DNA from: Planctomycetota bacterium | Lineage (GTDB): Bacteria; Planctomycetota; Planctomycetia; Pirellulales; Pirellulaceae | Assembly: GCA_024277285.1 (NCBI GenBank) | Contig: JAJRVM010000129.1 | Span: 1-29,053, forward strand | DNA length: 29,053 bases | Direction: 5' to 3' | Shown here: in pieces, positions 6,920 through 14,755 of the stretch | Numbering within the stretch: position 1 is the first letter of the stretch | Layout: each line of letters starts with the position of its first letter | The notes under the pieces: model-generated | The model's input: only the letters and a program-made list of their open reading frames with translations | Told to the model about the DNA's origin: nothing | Databases searched by the model: none | Position numbers and translations under genes: made by a program

Positions 6920-9754
6920 CTAGGCGGGAGTTTGGGAAGCCGCGAAATGGGCCACGACTGCAATGAGCTTCTTACGGTCAATCGGCTTGGTCATGTAGTC
7001 GTTGCAACCTGCTGCCAGGCATTTGTCGCGGTCCTTGCTCATGGCGTGAGCCGTGAGTGCGATGACCGGGCCGTCGTAATCGGCGTTACGCAGTTTGCGA
7101 GTGGCCTCGTAGCCGTCCATGACCGGCATTTGCATATCCATGAGGACCACGTCGTAGGCGAGGCCGCGGTCTCGAGCTGCCAAGGCCAGGTCGTGGGCGA
7201 TCTGCCCGTTCTCGGCCACGGTAACTTCGGCGCCGGCTTTCTTAAGCAAGAACGCAATGAGTCGTTGGTTGTCGGGACCGTCTTCAGCCAGCAGCACGCG
7301 GCAACGGAGTTGGGAGTGTCGCGCCGTCGGCTGGGGTTCGTGTACTGCCGCAGGCGACTTATCCGCCGGATGGTCAACCCACGGCACGTTGTCGAGCGGC
7401 CCGGTCGCGATCGTGACCGTGAAAGTGCTGCCTTTGCCGAAGAGGCTCTTGACGGTGATCGTGCCGCCGAGTTTGGCGGCCAGCCGTTTGCTGATCACCA
7501 GCCCCAGTCCTGTTCCGCCAAACTTGCGCGTTGCGGAAGTGTCTGCTTGGTGGAATGGTTTGAACAGGTTGGCAATCTGTTGCTCCGTCATGCCGATGCC
7601 CGAATCGACGAATTTGAATTGTAGCGACGGATTGTCTGACACGGCATTCAGTAGGCGCGCCACCAGCCGGATTTTGCCTGTTTCGGTGAACTTGATCGCA
7701 TTGCCGATCAGATTGATCAAGATCTGGCGCAGGCGGTTGGGATCGGAGCGGATGGAGGTGGGGATCGGGCCGTCATAGTCGACCTCCAGCGGCAATTTTT
7801 TTGCGTTGGCCTGAACTTGCATCAACGCAATGACTTCGGCGATGATCTCGCATGGCGAGCATTGAACCTGTTCGACATCCAATTTGCCGGCTTCGATCTT
7901 CGAGATGTCCAGGATGTCATTGATGATCCCGATCAGATGTTGACCATTGCGTCTGATCGTTCTGGCCGCGTCAAGCTGCTCTTGATCCGCCGCCTTTTCC
8001 ATCAGCACTTCCGCAAAACCAAGGATGGCGGTCATGGGCGTCCGGATTTCGTGGCTCATATTGGCCAGGAAATCGCTCTTCGCCCGGTTGGCAGCTTCTA
8101 CGGCGCGATTGAGTTGTTCGAGTGACGCATTGTTACGTTCCAATGCAGTGGCGTAGTCCTGAATCTGTTGCTCGGCTTGTTTGCGTTTCGTGATGTCCCG
8201 GAAACTCCAAACGCGAGCAGTCGCCCCGCCATTGAGTTGTGTTGGTTTCGAGTAGCGTTCAAAAACTCGTCCATCCTTGAAGTCGATCGTGTCGAAACTC
8301 TCGAGTTCTGTGTTGCGGTAGAGTTCATTGACCTTTGCGATAAACTCTTCGGGGGCGGACAGTTGCGCGTAGACGAAATCGAGTAATTGCTGATCGTCAC
8401 TATCATTCATGACCGTCTTGGGGATCCTCCAGAGTCTTTCAAACATCGTGTTTGCTTTGACGACGTTTCTGTCTTCGTCCGTGACAAGGATCCCGTTATC
8501 GGTTGATTCAAGTGTCGCTTCTGCCAACGCGAGTGCGGAGGCCGCTTGGTGTTCCGCTTTTTTTCGATTTGCATTGGCCAGTGTTTGAGCGGCTAACGCG
8601 GCCAATGTGCTGGCGAAGGCCTCCTCATCCGAATGCCATGAGCGGCTCGTTTCGGTATGTTCCATGCAGACGACACCTGCCAATTCACCATCGAGCATGA
8701 TTCCGGCGTCGAGCATCGAGGTGATTCCGAGTGGGATCAGGTAGTCTTCGGCCAATTCGCTAGTGCGATGATCAGTGCACGCGTCGCTCGCATCGATTCG
8801 GCTCTGAGCAGCCACGGATCGGAAATAGCGTGGGTATTCGGCCGTTCTCAGGACGGCGCCTTCGCTGTGCTGTTGACTGCTTGCTTCAAATAACGCAACA
8901 CACCGCAATTCTTGACGGTTGTCCGCAAACAGCCAGACGCTTGCGCGTTCAACTTGCACGGTGTCTGATGCGATCTGGGTCAGTGTACGCATCGCGGTCG
9001 GTACATCGCCAAACGCGACCGTATCGTCGACCGCCAACGCTGCGATCGCATTGCGTTGCCGGTGAGCTCTGTCATGTCCCATACGCGTGGCCGCTTCGGT
9101 GCTCTTCAGCTCGCCAAGCGCTCGGTTCTTGGCCGCTTCGTAGATCAAAGTGAGCCCGAGCATGAAGCCTGTCAGTCCGATTAGAGAAAGCAGGTCGATC
9201 AGCTTATGACTGGAAGCAGCAAGGTCGTGTGGGAACGTGTGACCTTGATGATCTAGGGCGTAGAATAAACTTACTGAAGAAGCGGTGGCAAGGAGCCAGA
9301 AGATGGCGGAACGTCGGCCAGCGACGCTCAACGCCACGACAGGAATCCCTGCGTACCAGAGCAGGGAGTTTGAGTCGTATCCACCCAAATGGCATGCTAG
9401 TGCGGTCAGTACTCCATAAAACGTCAAGGCAATCAGATTCCCGGTCACAAGACATGACCCCGTCCAACGCATGGCACACAAAACACCAAGCCCCGCAGCA
9501 CCGCCGGCAAGGAGTGTCGCGACACACCATGGGCTGCCCAGCAGTTGGTAGACCAGAGCATAAACAACTGCTAGCGATATCAGCGTGGAAGCGAAGGCCA
9601 CTGCCAAGCGGGCGCGACGGAGCAGGTCGGCATCACCGGTTCGGATGTGCAGAGGCACGCACCCATCGATGACCGACAGCACGGTAGGGGACAGGCCGCC
9701 CGTTCCACGAAAGCAGCCAGTCTCTAGTCTGAACAGGCGGTTCCGATCGTTCAT
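6920..9754 (-). CDS. Membrane hybrid sensor histidine kinase (GAF-PAS-HisKA-HATPase-REC)
   Basis: A 944-residue hybrid kinase. The N-terminus holds about six membrane helices (roughly 48-205; e.g. LAVAFASTLISLAVVYALVY and LIGLTGFMLGLTLIY). A GAF domain (about 240-395) follows, then PAS (about 405-525, ending RDITKRK), a short coiled coil, HisKA with phospho-acceptor H568 (SHEIRTP), HATPase with N685 (NLIGNAIKF), G1 DSGIGM (717-722) and G2 GGTGLGL (746-752), and a receiver with E824/D825, phospho-acceptor D873 (LMDMQMP), T901 and K923. All catalytic residues are present. No Hpt protein or separate regulator is adjacent, so its phosphorelay partner is elsewhere. The signal may be sensed by the membrane or GAF part. 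The start has no obvious ribosome site. Confidence 0.93.
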   Translation of the reverse strand: MNDRNRLFRLETGCFRGTGGLSPTVLSVIDGCVPLHIRTGDADLLRRARLAVAFASTLISLAVVYALVYQLLGSPWCVATLLAGGAAGLGVLCAMRWTGSCLVTGNLIALTFYGVLTALACHLGGYDSNSLLWYAGIPVVALSVAGRRSAIFWLLATASSVSLFYALDHQGHTFPHDLAASSHKLIDLLSLIGLTGFMLGLTLIYEAAKNRALGELKSTEAATRMGHDRAHRQRNAIAALAVDDTVAFGDVPTAMRTLTQIASDTVQVERASVWLFADNRQELRCVALFEASSQQHSEGAVLRTAEYPRYFRSVAAQSRIDASDACTDHRTSELAEDYLIPLGITSMLDAGIMLDGELAGVVCMEHTETSRSWHSDEEAFASTLAALAAQTLANANRKKAEHQAASALALAEATLESTDNGILVTDEDRNVVKANTMFERLWRIPKTVMNDSDDQQLLDFVYAQLSAPEEFIAKVNELYRNTELESFDTIDFKDGRVFERYSKPTQLNGGATARVWSFRDITKRKQAEQQIQDYATALERNNASLEQLNRAVEAANRAKSDFLANMSHEIRTPMTAILGFAEVLMEKAADQEQLDAARTIRRNGQHLIGIINDILDISKIEAGKLDVEQVQCSPCEIIAEVIALMQVQANAKKLPLEVDYDGPIPTSIRSDPNRLRQILINLIGNAIKFTETGKIRLVARLLNAVSDNPSLQFKFVDSGIGMTEQQIANLFKPFHQADTSATRKFGGTGLGLVISKRLAAKLGGTITVKSLFGKGSTFTVTIATGPLDNVPWVDHPADKSPAAVHEPQPTARHSQLRCRVLLAEDGPDNQRLIAFLLKKAGAEVTVAENGQIAHDLALAARDRGLAYDVVLMDMQMPVMDGYEATRKLRNADYDGPVIALTAHAMSKDRDKCLAAGCNDYMTKPIDRKKLIAVVAHFAASQTPA

Positions 9755-9959
9755 GTGGCACGAATTCTCAAACGTCTTCTATCGAGTTCCACAGTATCGG
9801 CGTCCGTCTTGCGAACGCAACATCACCGCAAAGTCGCTCTGCTCCTGGCACTCTTCAAAGATAGGTTGTGGAAATGGGGGGCCGATGGGGCTTCCGGGGA
9901 TTAACCCTGTGATTCGTAACGGATGTCCATTTTCGGGAGATTACGTCGATTGTTCCTCT

Positions 9960-9991
9960 GACGCAGTGTGGCACGGCACTCCGTGCCGTGA
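9960..9991. repeat. Third copy of the 35-bp palindromic repeat
   Basis: Begins GACGCAGTGTGG and ends CCGTGCCGTGA, with arms GGCACG (9970-9975) and CGTGCC (9982-9987). It differs from the pair at 629-698 by one base in the loop. It is intergenic here. Confidence 0.85.
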
Positions 9992-10110
9992 GCCGACGCC
10001 GAGAGAAGCTGCCGCAGTGCGTCGATTCTGCAAAGACGGCCAATTCCCGTTCGGTCTCCCGGTACTGAACTACCCCAAACGCTGGCCTGGTGTAGTCGAA
10101 TTGAGGCGGT

Positions 10111-10139
10111 TTGAGTTCCACGTCTTGGGCGGCTATGAT
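10111..10139 (+). promoter_or_regulatory. Candidate sigma-70-type promoter of the LTxxQ gene
   Basis: TTGAGT (10111-10116), 17 bases, TATGAT (10134-10139), placing transcription start about 60 bases before the ATG at 10207. The ribosome site GGAG at 10195-10198 sits eight bases before the start. Match by eye only. Confidence 0.4.
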
Positions 10140-10206
10140 GGACGGTTCGAAAAAGTCGTTGGCCGGAATAGGTTTTTGAACAACTTGAGCTATTGGAGAT
10201 GTACTG

Positions 10207-10755
10207 ATGAGAACCGTGAAAGTATTGCTGGTGCTGGCCGTTGTCGCAGTGTTTACTACCGGCGCGATTGCCCAGGATGGAGCGACGAAAGCGAAAAAGC
10301 GCAAGGGTGCCAAATTGATGCCGGTCTCGCTTGCCATGATGCGCATCGAGCGACTGCATGAAGCACTGAAGAAAGTCGATCTGACGGAAGAGCAACAAGA
10401 GCAACTCAAGGATCTGCACAAAGCGATCGGTCCGGAATTGAAGGAAGTCATGGGGCAGATTCTGGCGGTCGTTGGCGACGAGAAAGTGAAGACCGTTAAG
10501 GAGACTGTGAAATCGGCGAAAGAGGCCGGAAAGAATCACTGGCAGGTAGCCGTTGCTGTCGAGAAAGCGTTGGATCTGTCCGACGAGCAAAAAGAAAAGT
10601 TGACGAAGGTCGGCCAAGAATTGATGAAGTTACAGCGTGGGCTAACGAAAAAGTCGAAGGCAGTTCTGACGACCGAACAGAACGAAAAACTCACGAAGCT
10701 GCTCGCACCACGCAAGAGGACCGGCAAGAAGGGCAAGCAAAAGCAGGATAAGTAA
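10207..10755 (+). CDS. Periplasmic LTxxQ (Spy/CpxP-like) protein
   Basis: A 182-residue exported, highly charged, all-helical protein. The signal peptide (MRTVKVLLVLAVVAVFTTGA, cleavage near AIAQ) is followed by three LTxxQ-type motifs: LTEEQQEQL (about 59-67), LSDEQKEKL (about 124-132) and LTTEQNEKL (about 154-162). These are the hallmark of the Spy/CpxP fold, a periplasmic chaperone or metal-sensing helix bundle. The C-terminus is a basic Lys/Arg/Gly tail that could touch nucleic acid or polyanions. The start is set by GGAG eight bases upstream and a candidate promoter at 10111. It is monocistronic and is followed by a strong hairpin at 10793-10822. Confidence 0.7.
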   Translation: MRTVKVLLVLAVVAVFTTGAIAQDGATKAKKRKGAKLMPVSLAMMRIERLHEALKKVDLTEEQQEQLKDLHKAIGPELKEVMGQILAVVGDEKVKTVKETVKSAKEAGKNHWQVAVAVEKALDLSDEQKEKLTKVGQELMKLQRGLTKKSKAVLTTEQNEKLTKLLAPRKRTGKKGKQKQDK

Positions 10756-10792
10756 ACGGCCCGAAACCGCGTTCCAATTTGAAACTCGATAC

Positions 10793-10822
10793 AAGGCCAG
10801 CCGTTTTACCGCGGCTGGCCTT
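10793..10822. terminator. Strong hairpin after the LTxxQ gene
   Basis: Arms AAGGCCAGCCG (10793-10803) and CGGCTGGCCTT (10812-10822) form a perfect 11-bp stem around an 8-base loop. No T-run follows, so it may be a terminator of weak type or an mRNA-stabilising structure. Confidence 0.55.
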
Positions 10823-10858
10823 CGTCCGTCTGAGACGCGTTGGGGAAGGAGAGCTCTG

Positions 10859-11020
10859 ATGTTTTCTCGCAAGGAGACGGTTGATCGTGCAATTTCGTTT
10901 TCAGACCCGGATCGAGTGCCCGTTGTTTTTTGGAATCGCGATCAGACTGACGGCGACGTGATGCTCTATCACCTTTCGCTGGGTGCACCGGGCGACGGCG
11001 ATCCGCTGGCCAATGCGTGA
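10859..11020 (+). pseudogene. N-terminal fragment of a URO-D-like protein
   Basis: A 53-codon open frame with a good ribosome site (GGAAGGAG). Its product begins MFSRKETVDRAISF, then DPDRVPVVFWNRDQ and DVMLYHLSLGAPGDGDP. This is the start of a uroporphyrinogen-decarboxylase/MtaA-like protein of the kind used as corrinoid methyltransferases. About 300 residues of the barrel are missing. The frame stops at 11018 just where glycosidase-like sequence begins in another frame. The intact promoter side and lost body indicate a deletion that fused two genes. Confidence 0.55.
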
Positions 11021-11921
11021 AGGCGTATTGGGAGTCTATCGTCTTGCGGAAGACAAGTTTGAAAACGTTACTGTCCAACTGCGCGAAGGTGCCACTCTGC
11101 CCCGCAGTCGTTATTTGGTGGCCTACGTAAAACGCGCGGAGGACTCGCCCTGGTACGCCGGGAAGTGCTATGTCGATTTGCTCTACCCAGGAGTCACGGA
11201 GAAGTTCCTCGATATCACGCTGGAAGCCTATCGTCGTGAAGTTGGTGAGCAGTTTGGCAAGCTGATCCCCGGCGTGTTCACGGACGAGCCACAACTGCGG
11301 CCCTCGGGTGGCCTGCCTTGGACCGATCATATTCCCGCCGAATTTAAACGCCGCTGGGGATATTCGTTGATCGAGTGCTTGCCTAGTTTGACCAAGCCGG
11401 TGGGCGATTGGAAACGCGTACGGCACAACTACTATCAAGTGATACTCGAACAGTTTATTGAACACTGGGGCAAGCCGTATTTTGAGTATTGCCAGCAACA
11501 TGGTCTGGAACTGACAGGCCACTACTGGGAGCATGAATGGCCCAACGCCAATGGCGTTCCCTATGAGTGCGCATTCGAGGTTGCCGCGCCACAAGGACAG
11601 TATTATGTTCGTCTGCTCGATTGGTATGGCAGCGTTGCCAAGATCATGGTCAATGGAAAGTTGGCCGGGTACATTGGCTATCGTCCGTGGCGCCGCAATG
11701 TGACGAAGTGGATGCAGCCTGGCAGCAATACGATCGAAGTGGTCGTGATTGGTACGCTCAAGAACACGTTGGGCCCCCACCATGCCAGTTCGGTACTCGG
11801 AACGATGGGGCCTCACCACTTCGAAATAGCGCCGGAGCAAGGGCCACCGCCCGGTGCGGACTATTGCACTGTCGGTTATGGTCTACGTAAACCGTTTGTC
11901 CTTGAGCAGGCCATGCGGTAG
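11013..11921 (+). pseudogene. Remnant of a GH106-like (alpha-L-rhamnosidase-type) glycosidase
   Basis: About 302 codons of open frame joining two separated parts of a large exported glycosidase. Part one (to about residue 177) has the barrel region with WYAGKCYVDLLYP, FLDITLEAYRREVG and PGVFTDEPQL (the TDEP acidic motif at about 90-93) and GHYWEHEWP. Part two (from about 181) is a C-terminal galactose-binding-like sandwich with QYYVRLLDWYGSVAKIMVNG and WRRNVTKWMQPGSNTIEV. The N-terminus with signal peptide and the middle several hundred residues are missing. GCCAATG occurs at both joins (11009-11015 and 11547-11553), consistent with microhomology deletions. The TAG stop touches a 65-bp tandem repeat. 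I judge it non-functional. Confidence 0.6.
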
Positions 11922-12069
11922 CCACGACTGGTGAGCTACCTCAACATGCCAACAAGAAGGCCACCATTGGGCTTGCCCCAATGGAGCCACGACTGGTGAG
12001 CTACCTCAACATGCCAACAAGAAGACCACCATTGGGCTTGCCCCAATGGAGCCATGACTGGTGAGCTAC
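11921..12069 (+). repeat. 65-bp tandem repeat (2.3 copies) of the hairpin module
   Basis: Copies at 11921-11985 and 11986-12050 differ at one base, and a partial third runs to 12069. Each unit begins GCCACGACTGGTGAGCTACC and contains arms CCATTGGG/CCCAATGG around loop CTTGC (first copy 11964-11984). It starts directly at the stop codon of the glycosidase relic. Confidence 0.9.
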
Positions 12070-12352
12070 AAGCCGATCCCCATGAAAAATGTCGGTCCCA
12101 CGCAATTCGTAATCCCAAATGGTCTAGCGCCGAGACCGAAACAAACTCCGGCCAGATCCAGTCTCGGCAACGCGGTGGCGTGTTGGTTCATTTAGTGCTC
12201 AGGCCGTGGCGGGGTTCGCCGAGGTGTCTCTGCTGGTCAAACTATTTCACCTGTGAGCAAGCTCGCAGGGGGCGAACGTTGTGACTCCCAGTCCGAAACA
12301 AATACGAGTGCAGTCTCAGGGCGGGGTGATCATGCCGGAAGCGATCCGCTGA

Positions 12353-12685
12353 TCACACATCCGCCTCCACCAGATCAATCTCCAGCCCCAACGCCATTGC
12401 GATTGCTTCGATGCTACTCAGCTTCGTGTCGCGGCCATATTCGATGTCGCGAACCGTCGCTGGATTCGGGATTCCCGCCGCCTTGGCCACTGCGTACCAA
12501 GTCAACCCTTGACGCTCTCGGACCGCCCGAATCTTCGCGCCGATACCACAAGTTGCCGGCCGCGGACGGTTCGGAGCAGGCGGGAAATCCCGCCGTGCCT
12601 GCTCGCGAATCTTCCTCAATCGCTCGGCTTCCGCCGAAGAAACGCGCCCCTTGCGGGTCACTCCCTTTGCTTTCTTCTTGGCCAT
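12353..12685 (-). CDS. Xre-family antitoxin/repressor
   Basis: A 110-residue DNA-binding protein. A basic N-terminal tail (MAKKKAKGVTRKGR) and a charged helix precede a Cro/C1-type helix-turn-helix at about 48-105 (IGAKIRAVRERQGLTWYAVA, then NPATVRDIEYGRDTKLSSIEAIAMALGLE). It follows the BrnT-like toxin gene with an 11-bp gap. Its ribosome site AAGGAG overlaps the toxin's TAA, so translation is likely coupled. The order toxin then antitoxin matches brnTA-type modules, but the usual BrnA antitoxin is a ribbon-helix-helix protein, so the partner class is unusual. It probably binds the palindromes in the promoter at 12981-13016. Confidence 0.8.
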   Translation of the reverse strand: MAKKKAKGVTRKGRVSSAEAERLRKIREQARRDFPPAPNRPRPATCGIGAKIRAVRERQGLTWYAVAKAAGIPNPATVRDIEYGRDTKLSSIEAIAMALGLEIDLVEADV

Positions 12686-12696
12686 CGAATAGCTCC

Positions 12697-12954
12697 TTAC
12701 GGCTCGGGAACGTGGTAGGCAGTTATCGGGTAAATCGAGTCTTCACCGACCGATTCAAAAATCACGATGATGTGCTCACCGGCTGGCGTGAAACCGAACA
12801 CGCAGGGACGCCCGCTCGAATCACTCTTGTTGGCCGAATCCGGGACGTTCAAGACCTCTTCGACCTCTCCGGTGGTCAGTCCATGTTCGGCGATGTGTTG
12901 CACGTTGCCGAGTGGGTCATTTTCGTCGTCCCAGATGATCCACAAGAATGCCAT
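12697..12954 (-). CDS. BrnT-like toxin (RelE-type fold)
   Basis: An 85-residue protein starting WIIWDDENDPLGNVQHIAEHGL. The W...D.NDP.GN..HI.EHG pattern is that of BrnT-like proteins, followed by a valine-rich helix (TTGEVEEVLNVP) and the strands RPCVFGFTPAGEHIIVIFE. BrnT toxins are RelE-fold ribonucleases inhibiting translation in the cytosol. The typical C-terminal basic residues are replaced by an acidic/aromatic end (YPITAYHVPEP), so activity may differ or be lost. It is the first gene of a two-gene operon with a strong self-contained promoter. The start is preceded by a purine-rich AGAGGGA. Confidence 0.7.
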   Translation of the reverse strand: MAFLWIIWDDENDPLGNVQHIAEHGLTTGEVEEVLNVPDSANKSDSSGRPCVFGFTPAGEHIIVIFESVGEDSIYPITAYHVPEP

Positions 12955-12980
12955 TTGCGATTCCCTCTGTGTTGCTCTTT

Positions 12981-13016
12981 ATTATAGCATCGCAATGCGA
13001 TACATCAATGCATTGA
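12981..13016 (-). promoter_or_regulatory. Promoter and operators of the toxin-antitoxin operon
   Basis: On the minus strand, TTGATG (13003-13008), 16 bases, perfect TATAAT (12981-12986), about 27 bases upstream of the toxin start. A 13-bp palindrome ATCGCA-A-TGCGAT fills the spacer (12989-13001), and a perfect 12-bp palindrome TCAATGCATTGA overlaps the -35 (13005-13016). Both are natural sites for the Xre protein to repress its own operon. Confidence 0.7.
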
Positions 13017-13151
13017 CATGCTTGGGGTCTCGCTACTTCCTGGGGGGAATAGGTGGCGTTGAGTGAATCGTGTTGGCATTCTCGAATAGGCCACGTCGTT
13101 GCCGTGGAACTCACCATGACGCCTCTGTTAGCGCCAGTCTGTCGTTCAGCC

Positions 13152-13499
13152 GCTGCCACGATTCGTAACCGTTCACGGCCTCTGGCCGTGAGCTTCGTTT
13201 TTTAAGGCCCGGAGGGCCAATATAGTCCTTGCCGGGGTCGTCAGGCCCCGGTCCTCGGCAAACAATATCCGTAAAGCCCCGGCAGGGGCGATACAGACGC
13301 CAGCCCTCGTCCTTCCTGTGCCGCGCCTACCGGGGCTAACGATTCTCTTGATAACGACACCGGTGCCTTACGGCACCGGCAAAGGCTGTACCGGCCCTGC
13401 CGGGCCGAATTCGCTGCTTTTACCGTGAGTCGCTGTGTTGAAACGAAGCACCGTGAACCGCTACCAAAAATCGAAGCTCGTGAACGGCTGCCACGATTC
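13152..13499. repeat. Array of distinct GC hairpins (array 2) bracketed by 13-bp repeats
   Basis: Six hairpins: TCACGGCC-TCT-GGCCGTGA (13173-13191), GGCCC-GGA-GGGCC (13206-13218), CCGGGG...CCCCGG (13232-13251), GCCCC-GGCA-GGGGC (13276-13289), CCGGTGCC-TTAC-GGCACCGG (13360-13379) and CGGCCC-TGCC-GGGCCG (13392-13407). The 13-mer GCTGCCACGATTC brackets them at 13152-13164 and 13487-13499; the second ends against the arsM stop codon. The first hairpin with its flank AGCTTCG is an inverted relative of the module at 2738-2761. Confidence 0.8.
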
Positions 13500-14402
13500 T
13501 TACTTCGGTTTTACGGCAAACACTTTGACACTGGCCGCGTATTCGTTGACATCGTACTGTTTGAGCAATTCGGCAAGCTGTTCGTGGAGTGTGTCTGCGC
13601 TGACCGTCTCTTCAAGCTCGGGCGGGCTCGGTGCGCAGCAACCGGTTTCCATGACGTGCAGATTACTAGGAGCGTCAGTTGGTGGTGGACAACAGCACGA
13701 TTGATTCTCGACCTTGGCATAGGCGTTCAGGTCCGTGCCTGAGTCGACGATCTTGACTGACGAGAACCCGGCTTTCACCAGGTGTTCTTGATATTGCTCG
13801 ATCGGAATGGCCCCAGCGATGCAGCCGACGTAGGCGGCGATGTCGTTTGCCAGGGCGTCTGGCAGCGGCTTTTTTAACGCGATGTCACTGACAGCCAACC
13901 GGCCACCCGGCTTCAGGATGCGCGCGACGTCGCGCAGCACGGCCAACTTGTCGGGCGCAAGGTTGATGACGCAATTGCTGATTACGCAATCGACCGACGC
14001 GTCGGGAAGCGGGATGTTGTCGATCGTACCCAGATGAAATTCGACGTTATCAACTACGTTGCTCTTGGTGGCGTTCTTTCGCGCCAACTCGATCATCTCG
14101 GGAGTCATGTCGATGCCGATCGCCTTGCCGGTGACGCCGACGCGTTGGGCTGCCAGCAGCACGTCCAGCCCACCACCGCAGCCGAGGTCCACGACGACTT
14201 CACCCGGTTTCAGGCTGGCGGTCGCGGTTGGATTCCCGCACGAAAGTCCCATGTTGGCTTCGGCCGGGATCGATTCAAGTTCTTCGGCGGAGTACCCAAA
14301 CGCCTCGGCCACCGCCTTCACTCCCTCCTGCTCGGTCGATAAACCGCTCTTTGCCACGGACCCATACTTCGTCTTGACCTGCTGCTTGATATCTTGATCC
14401 AT
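13500..14402 (-). CDS. arsM: Arsenite S-adenosylmethionine methyltransferase
   Basis: A 300-residue ArsM. It methylates trivalent arsenic in the cytosol, giving more volatile or exportable species. The SAM-binding loop is [16 protein letters not shown] (about 70-84). The three conserved As(III)-binding cysteines are C55 (LSCGNP), C144 (ISNCVINL) and C194 (YVGCIAGA). A C-terminal extension carries two cysteine clusters, CCC (236-238) and CC (255-256), as in many ArsM proteins. The start at 14402 fits the family's N-terminus ([11 protein letters not shown]); the upstream 65 in-frame codons are low-quality. No arsR or other ars gene is in the window, so it is an orphan. Its stop abuts hairpin array 2. 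Confidence 0.92.
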   Translation of the reverse strand: MDQDIKQQVKTKYGSVAKSGLSTEQEGVKAVAEAFGYSAEELESIPAEANMGLSCGNPTATASLKPGEVVVDLGCGGGLDVLLAAQRVGVTGKAIGIDMTPEMIELARKNATKSNVVDNVEFHLGTIDNIPLPDASVDCVISNCVINLAPDKLAVLRDVARILKPGGRLAVSDIALKKPLPDALANDIAAYVGCIAGAIPIEQYQEHLVKAGFSSVKIVDSGTDLNAYAKVENQSCCCPPPTDAPSNLHVMETGCCAPSPPELEETVSADTLHEQLAELLKQYDVNEYAASVKVFAVKPK

Positions 14403-14755
14403 GATCCAACTTTCATTTCTGCGAGTACGCTGCGAGCGAATGTCTATTTGAGAACACCATTCTAGATCTGGGGGCCGGGTTAGACAATGCTGCCAGGCCA
14501 CTTCCTGGCGTGTGCAATCGCAAACATGGCGGCGAAAGCCGGCCGGGAGTCGTGGAGCCGTTCGCCCGCTTGTAATTCCGACGCTCTTCGATCGCACGGG
14601 AGTGGCGATGGTTTTGTCGCCATCGCCATGCCGCCATCACCATGAGGCATGTGAAAAAGCAACGATCGGAGTTCAACGTCAGCGTATGGCGGACGTGCAA
14701 CGAAACGGATGGCAGAAGGCCGGGACAGAAACGCCAACTCTCGGGTCGAGGTGCT
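14403..14755. other. 353-bp gap upstream of arsM
   Basis: No gene recognised. One hairpin, GGCGATGG (14604-14611) with CCATCGCC (14620-14627), could serve as a terminator for the HicAB-like operon. No ArsR-type operator was recognised. Confidence 0.55.

Larger units (their letters stand above)
9755..10206. other. 452-bp divergent gap with a dispersed repeat
   Basis: No gene is supported. A single copy of the GGCACG palindrome lies at 9960-9991, and a candidate promoter for the LTxxQ gene at 10111-10139. The rest shows nothing recognisable. Confidence 0.6.
12955..13499. other. 545-bp gap: toxin-antitoxin promoter and hairpin array 2
   Basis: The left end is the toxin-antitoxin promoter with two palindromes. 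From 13152 to 13499 lies an array of hairpins bracketed by 13-bp direct repeats. Bases 13017-13151 show nothing recognisable. No coding frame is convincing. Confidence 0.7.

Noticed and set aside
6644..7624. 326-residue plus-strand open frame
   Set aside because: Antisense to the receiver and ATPase domains of the hybrid kinase, whose motifs are complete on the minus strand.
10806..11840. 344-residue open frame on the minus strand
   Set aside because: Antisense to the LTxxQ terminator region and the glycosidase relic. The translation shows no domain, while the plus strand gives recognisable glycosidase motifs.
11921..12069. Possible CRISPR array (also 19137-19368)
   Set aside because: The repeats are directly adjacent with no unique spacers, and no cas genes are present. 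They are plain tandem repeats.
14403..14597. 65-codon N-terminal extension of arsM
   Set aside because: The family N-terminus begins at 14402. The extension is rich in Arg, Cys and Trp and lacks conserved features.
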